A stretch of DNA of 64,000 nt from JBBQFI01 sp038321775 (lineage in GTDB: Bacteria; Verrucomicrobiota; Verrucomicrobiia; Chthoniobacterales; UBA10450): assembly GCA_038321775.1 (NCBI GenBank), contig JBBQFI010000006.1, positions 153,850-217,849 on the forward strand. The letters are read 5' to 3'. Below the pieces are notes generated by a model. That model ran no database searches and had not been told where the DNA came from. It was given only the letters and a program-made list of their open reading frames with translations. A program made the position numbers and the translations under genes. Of this stretch, positions 61,404 to 64,000 are shown piece by piece (within the stretch, counting starts at the first letter, position 1; every line of letters starts with the position of its first letter).

Positions 61404-63767
61404 ATGAAATTTTCTGTTAACTGGTTGCGCGAGTTCGTCGAATTGCCGGCAAGCCTCGAAGAGCTTGCCGAATTGCTCACCCTGGCTGGCGTCGAGATCG
61501 AGAAGATCGAAAAACGCGGCGCTAATTTCGCAAACGTCGTCGTCGCTCAAATTACGACCTCGTCTCAGCACCCAAACGCGGATCGTCTAAGCGTCTGCTC
61601 AGTCGATGACGGCAGCGGTCAGCCACGACAAATCGTTTGTGGAGCAAAAAATTATAAGGTGGGCGACAAAGTGCCGCTCGCGCTTCCTGGCGCGATATTG
61701 CCTAACGACTTGAAGATTGGCGTGAGCAAGCTTCGCGGGGTCGAATCGCAGGGAATGCTTTGCAGCGGAATAGAACTTGGCTTATCGAATGATTCCGCCG
61801 GACTGTTGATCTTGCCTAACGAGTCCAAAATCGGCGCCCCGATTGGAACACTGTTCCCGGACGACACCATACTCGACGTCGAAATCACGCCCAACCGCGG
61901 TGATTTGCTGAGTCATTATGGATTGGCCCGTGAAATTGCCGCTCTCACAGAAAAGGCGTTGTCTCCTCTAAAAACTCGACGGCTTAAAGCCGTCAAGTTG
62001 GTTGCGGACGCAACAATTGAGATCGCCGAGCCTAACGAATGTCCGTTCTATTCCGCGCGCCGAATCGAAAATGTCACGGTCGGCCCGAGCCCCGAATGGC
62101 TGCGCGCAAAAATCGAAGCGATCGGAATTCGTTCGATTAATAACATCGTGGACATTTCCAATTTCGTAATGCTCGAACTTGGCCAGCCGACGCATGCATT
62201 CGACGCCGATAAGTTGAAAGGTCCGATCAATGTACGGCTCGCGCAGGATGGCGAAAAATTTCTCGCGCTCGACGGAAAGAAATATTCCCTAACGAATCGC
62301 GATCTCGTAATCGCAGACTCGGAACGCGCGGTCGGAATCGGCGGCGTGATGGGCGGCGAGGAAACGGGCGTGACCCAATCCACGCGCAATGTCTTGCTCG
62401 AAGCCGCCTATTTTTTGCCAGCAAGCGTTCGTCGCACAGCGCGCACGCTGAATTTGCCGAGCGATGCGAGCTATCGATTCGAGCGCGGCGTGAATCCCGA
62501 AATGATTTTGCCGGCATCGGAGCGCGCTTCGGAACTGATGCGGGAAATTGCCGGCGGCACGCCAAGTAACGAAATTTCCATGACAGGAAAAATTCCGTCG
62601 AACATTCCGGATGTTCAGTTGGCTTACGAAAAATGCGATCGACTTCTCGGAATCGAAATCGCGCCAGAGAACATCGACACAATTCTGAACCGCTTCGGTT
62701 TGCGGAAGGGCAAAAGTTCGAAGAAATTATCGGCCTGGAGCATTCCGACCTATCGCCGCGATTTGCAACGCGATGTCGATCTGATTGAAGAAGTCATTCG
62801 CGCGCATGGCGTGAGCAAAATTGCAGGAGCCGACCGGAGCCGTTTCACGCCCACGACTGAGGCGGACCGATCGTACGATTTTGAAAGCGCGATCCGGCAA
62901 CGGATGATCGCGCGCGGAATTTCTGAAGTGCGGACTTCAACTCTCATTCCGCGCACGGCGGAGGAGAATGCTTTTGTCGAGCACGCGCTAAAATTACGAA
63001 ACCCTTTGAGCGAAGATCATGTGATGTTGCGGCCGAGTTTGCTCCCGGGATTGACGGGAGTGATCGCGCGCAACATTCGCAGCGGTAGCAAAAGCGTGCG
63101 CTTGTTCGAAATCGGACGCGTTTTCCACCCGGAAAATGGAAATGGGGAAAAGCGAATGGGACTCGCCTTCGCCGGTAATGTTGACGAGGCGCCAGATTGG
63201 CGAAGCTCCGCCAAACGAAGCTTTGATTTCTTCGATGTGAAGGGAGCACTCGATTCCGTCGCGCCATTATTGACGTTTCGAACGATGAAGCATCCCGATC
63301 TCGCGTTAGCCGCAGAAATTGTCGCGGGCGACAAAGTTATTGGCACAATGGGAAGGCTCGCGGCTCGGCATTCTTCGACATTGGGCGTGGAAGGCGCGGT
63401 GTTTATCGCGGAAATAAATTTGGATACGCTGAGAGAATTGAGTAGCCGGACGACAAGTTTTCGCGAACTGGAAAAATTTCCGGCCGTGACCCGTGATGTT
63501 GCGATGATTCTTTCCGAATCGACGACACACGCCGAGATCCTCGCGGTCGTTAAAAGCGCGAAAGAACCGTTGCTCGAGCGCGTCGAACTGTTCGATCTTT
63601 TCAGCGGAAAAGATGCGGAAAATCTTGGGCCCGGTCGCAAGTCGCTCGCATATACGTTGACATATCGCGACAAAAATCGGACACTGACAAACGACGAAGT
63701 TACTGTGGTCCACGCAAGGGTTCGCGAGAGTTTAAAGCGGGAACTGGCGGCGGAACTACGGGAATAG
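61404..63767 (+). CDS. pheT: Phenylalanyl-tRNA synthetase beta subunit
   Basis: 787 residues with the normal domain order. The tRNA-binding OB fold comes first (VVVAQITTSSQHPNADRLSV and GLSN-type cleft), then B3/B4 editing domain (PNRGDLLSHYGLAREIAALT, SARRIENVTVG), B5 (SGRVCY-like region near SNIPDVQLAYEKCDRLLGIE), the inactive class II-like core and the C-terminal anticodon-binding FDX-ACB (FRELEKFPAVTRDVAMILSE). Four CCTAACGA words fall within 600 bases (61701, 61815, 62031, 62288), read in two different frames. A short palindrome, GACGGCTT-a-AAGCCGTC, lies at 61978-61994. Confidence 0.97.
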   Translation: MKFSVNWLREFVELPASLEELAELLTLAGVEIEKIEKRGANFANVVVAQITTSSQHPNADRLSVCSVDDGSGQPRQIVCGAKNYKVGDKVPLALPGAILPNDLKIGVSKLRGVESQGMLCSGIELGLSNDSAGLLILPNESKIGAPIGTLFPDDTILDVEITPNRGDLLSHYGLAREIAALTEKALSPLKTRRLKAVKLVADATIEIAEPNECPFYSARRIENVTVGPSPEWLRAKIEAIGIRSINNIVDISNFVMLELGQPTHAFDADKLKGPINVRLAQDGEKFLALDGKKYSLTNRDLVIADSERAVGIGGVMGGEETGVTQSTRNVLLEAAYFLPASVRRTARTLNLPSDASYRFERGVNPEMILPASERASELMREIAGGTPSNEISMTGKIPSNIPDVQLAYEKCDRLLGIEIAPENIDTILNRFGLRKGKSSKKLSAWSIPTYRRDLQRDVDLIEEVIRAHGVSKIAGADRSRFTPTTEADRSYDFESAIRQRMIARGISEVRTSTLIPRTAEENAFVEHALKLRNPLSEDHVMLRPSLLPGLTGVIARNIRSGSKSVRLFEIGRVFHPENGNGEKRMGLAFAGNVDEAPDWRSSAKRSFDFFDVKGALDSVAPLLTFRTMKHPDLALAAEIVAGDKVIGTMGRLAARHSSTLGVEGAVFIAEINLDTLRELSSRTTSFRELEKFPAVTRDVAMILSESTTHAEILAVVKSAKEPLLERVELFDLFSGKDAENLGPGRKSLAYTLTYRDKNRTLTNDEVTVVHARVRESLKRELAAELRE

Positions 63768-64000
63768 TTCCTTGAGATTTAGAAGAGAGTTGTCCGTTGA
63801 GGGTTGAGAGTTTTAAAGACCTATTTGTGTCTTCTTTCAATCCTCTACCGGCGACTTTTAAAATTTACCCTGCGATGTTCGAGATTACAGGTGTGATTCC
63901 CGAACCGATATTTGATTGACTAAGGAGGCTTGGTCGCAGTGGAGAAGATGACATGCCTTAATTGGAAGTCAGACGCTCTCGCGACGGTTATCCGCCCGTT
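63768..64000. other. Window end without a firm gene
   Basis: AT-richer than the rest, with low-complexity purine runs near 63800. A GTG at 63939 or ATG at 63948 after AAGGAGG could start a gene on the plus strand (EKMTCLNWKSDALATVIRP...), but only about 20 codons are visible and I do not recognise them. Confidence 0.3.

Overview
The window looks like chromosomal DNA of a soil-type member of the Verrucomicrobiota (Spartobacteria/Chthoniobacterales-like). This is inferred from family content, not from a marker search. The cell is Gram-negative: it has a TonB-dependent receptor, a secretin, ADP-heptose epimerase, Mpl and an MreBCD/PBP2 cluster. DUF5069, DUF3667 and a very basic RpoD N-terminus also fit. 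GC is in the mid-50s by eye. Most of the DNA is housekeeping sequence on both strands. I see no prophage, IS element or CRISPR array.

Layout. 1-2.5 kb: aldo/keto reductase end, Thr/Ser dehydratase, DUF1330 protein. 2.5-5.3 kb (minus): tRNA-Thr, tuf, tRNA-Trp, secE, nusG, rplK, but rplA/rplJ/rplL do not follow. 5.4-10.1 kb: TPR membrane protein, EamA exporter, ECF sigma factor with an anti-sigma-like/VWA protein. 10.2-17.7 kb: RHH regulator with partner, prenyl synthase, tsaD, S41 protease, DUF885 protein, rmuC. 17.8-21.1 kb: TonB-dependent receptor under a cobalamin riboswitch, divergent from an hldD-like gene. 21.2-28.1 kb: OsmC, GH26-like hydrolase, PA2169-like and DUF5069 proteins, a remnant of an aarF/ubiB gene, APC permease, DUF3667 and beta-propeller proteins. 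28.1-37.9 kb: alaS with a large insertion, recA, ribD, Tyr/Gly-rich secreted protein, rpoD, dnaG. 37.9-42.7 kb: NfeD-type protease, LysE exporter, thiS/thiH, nitroreductase, beta-barrel protein. 42.8-49.2 kb (minus): mreB-mreC-mreD-mrdA(PBP2)-rng. 49.4-56.5 kb: rpe, a GspE/PilB ATPase with peptidoglycan-binding protein and GspD secretin, SnoaL-like protein, mpl. 56.6-63.8 kb: CHASE2 cyclase, methyltransferase, rplT-pheS-pheT. The last 230 bases hold no firm gene.

Two genome-scale signals stand out. First, the octamer CCTAACGA (usually GCCTAACGA) occurs 37 times by hand count, in both orientations, inside genes in several reading frames, at gene ends and inside the riboswitch. Roughly two copies would be expected by chance. 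It behaves like a DNA-uptake or other DNA-recognition word. Second, several families of small palindromic repeats sit between genes, and one has entered the tsaD reading frame as exactly 28 in-frame codons. A third kind of element, with perfect 28-bp inverted arms, supplies the stop codon of tsaD.
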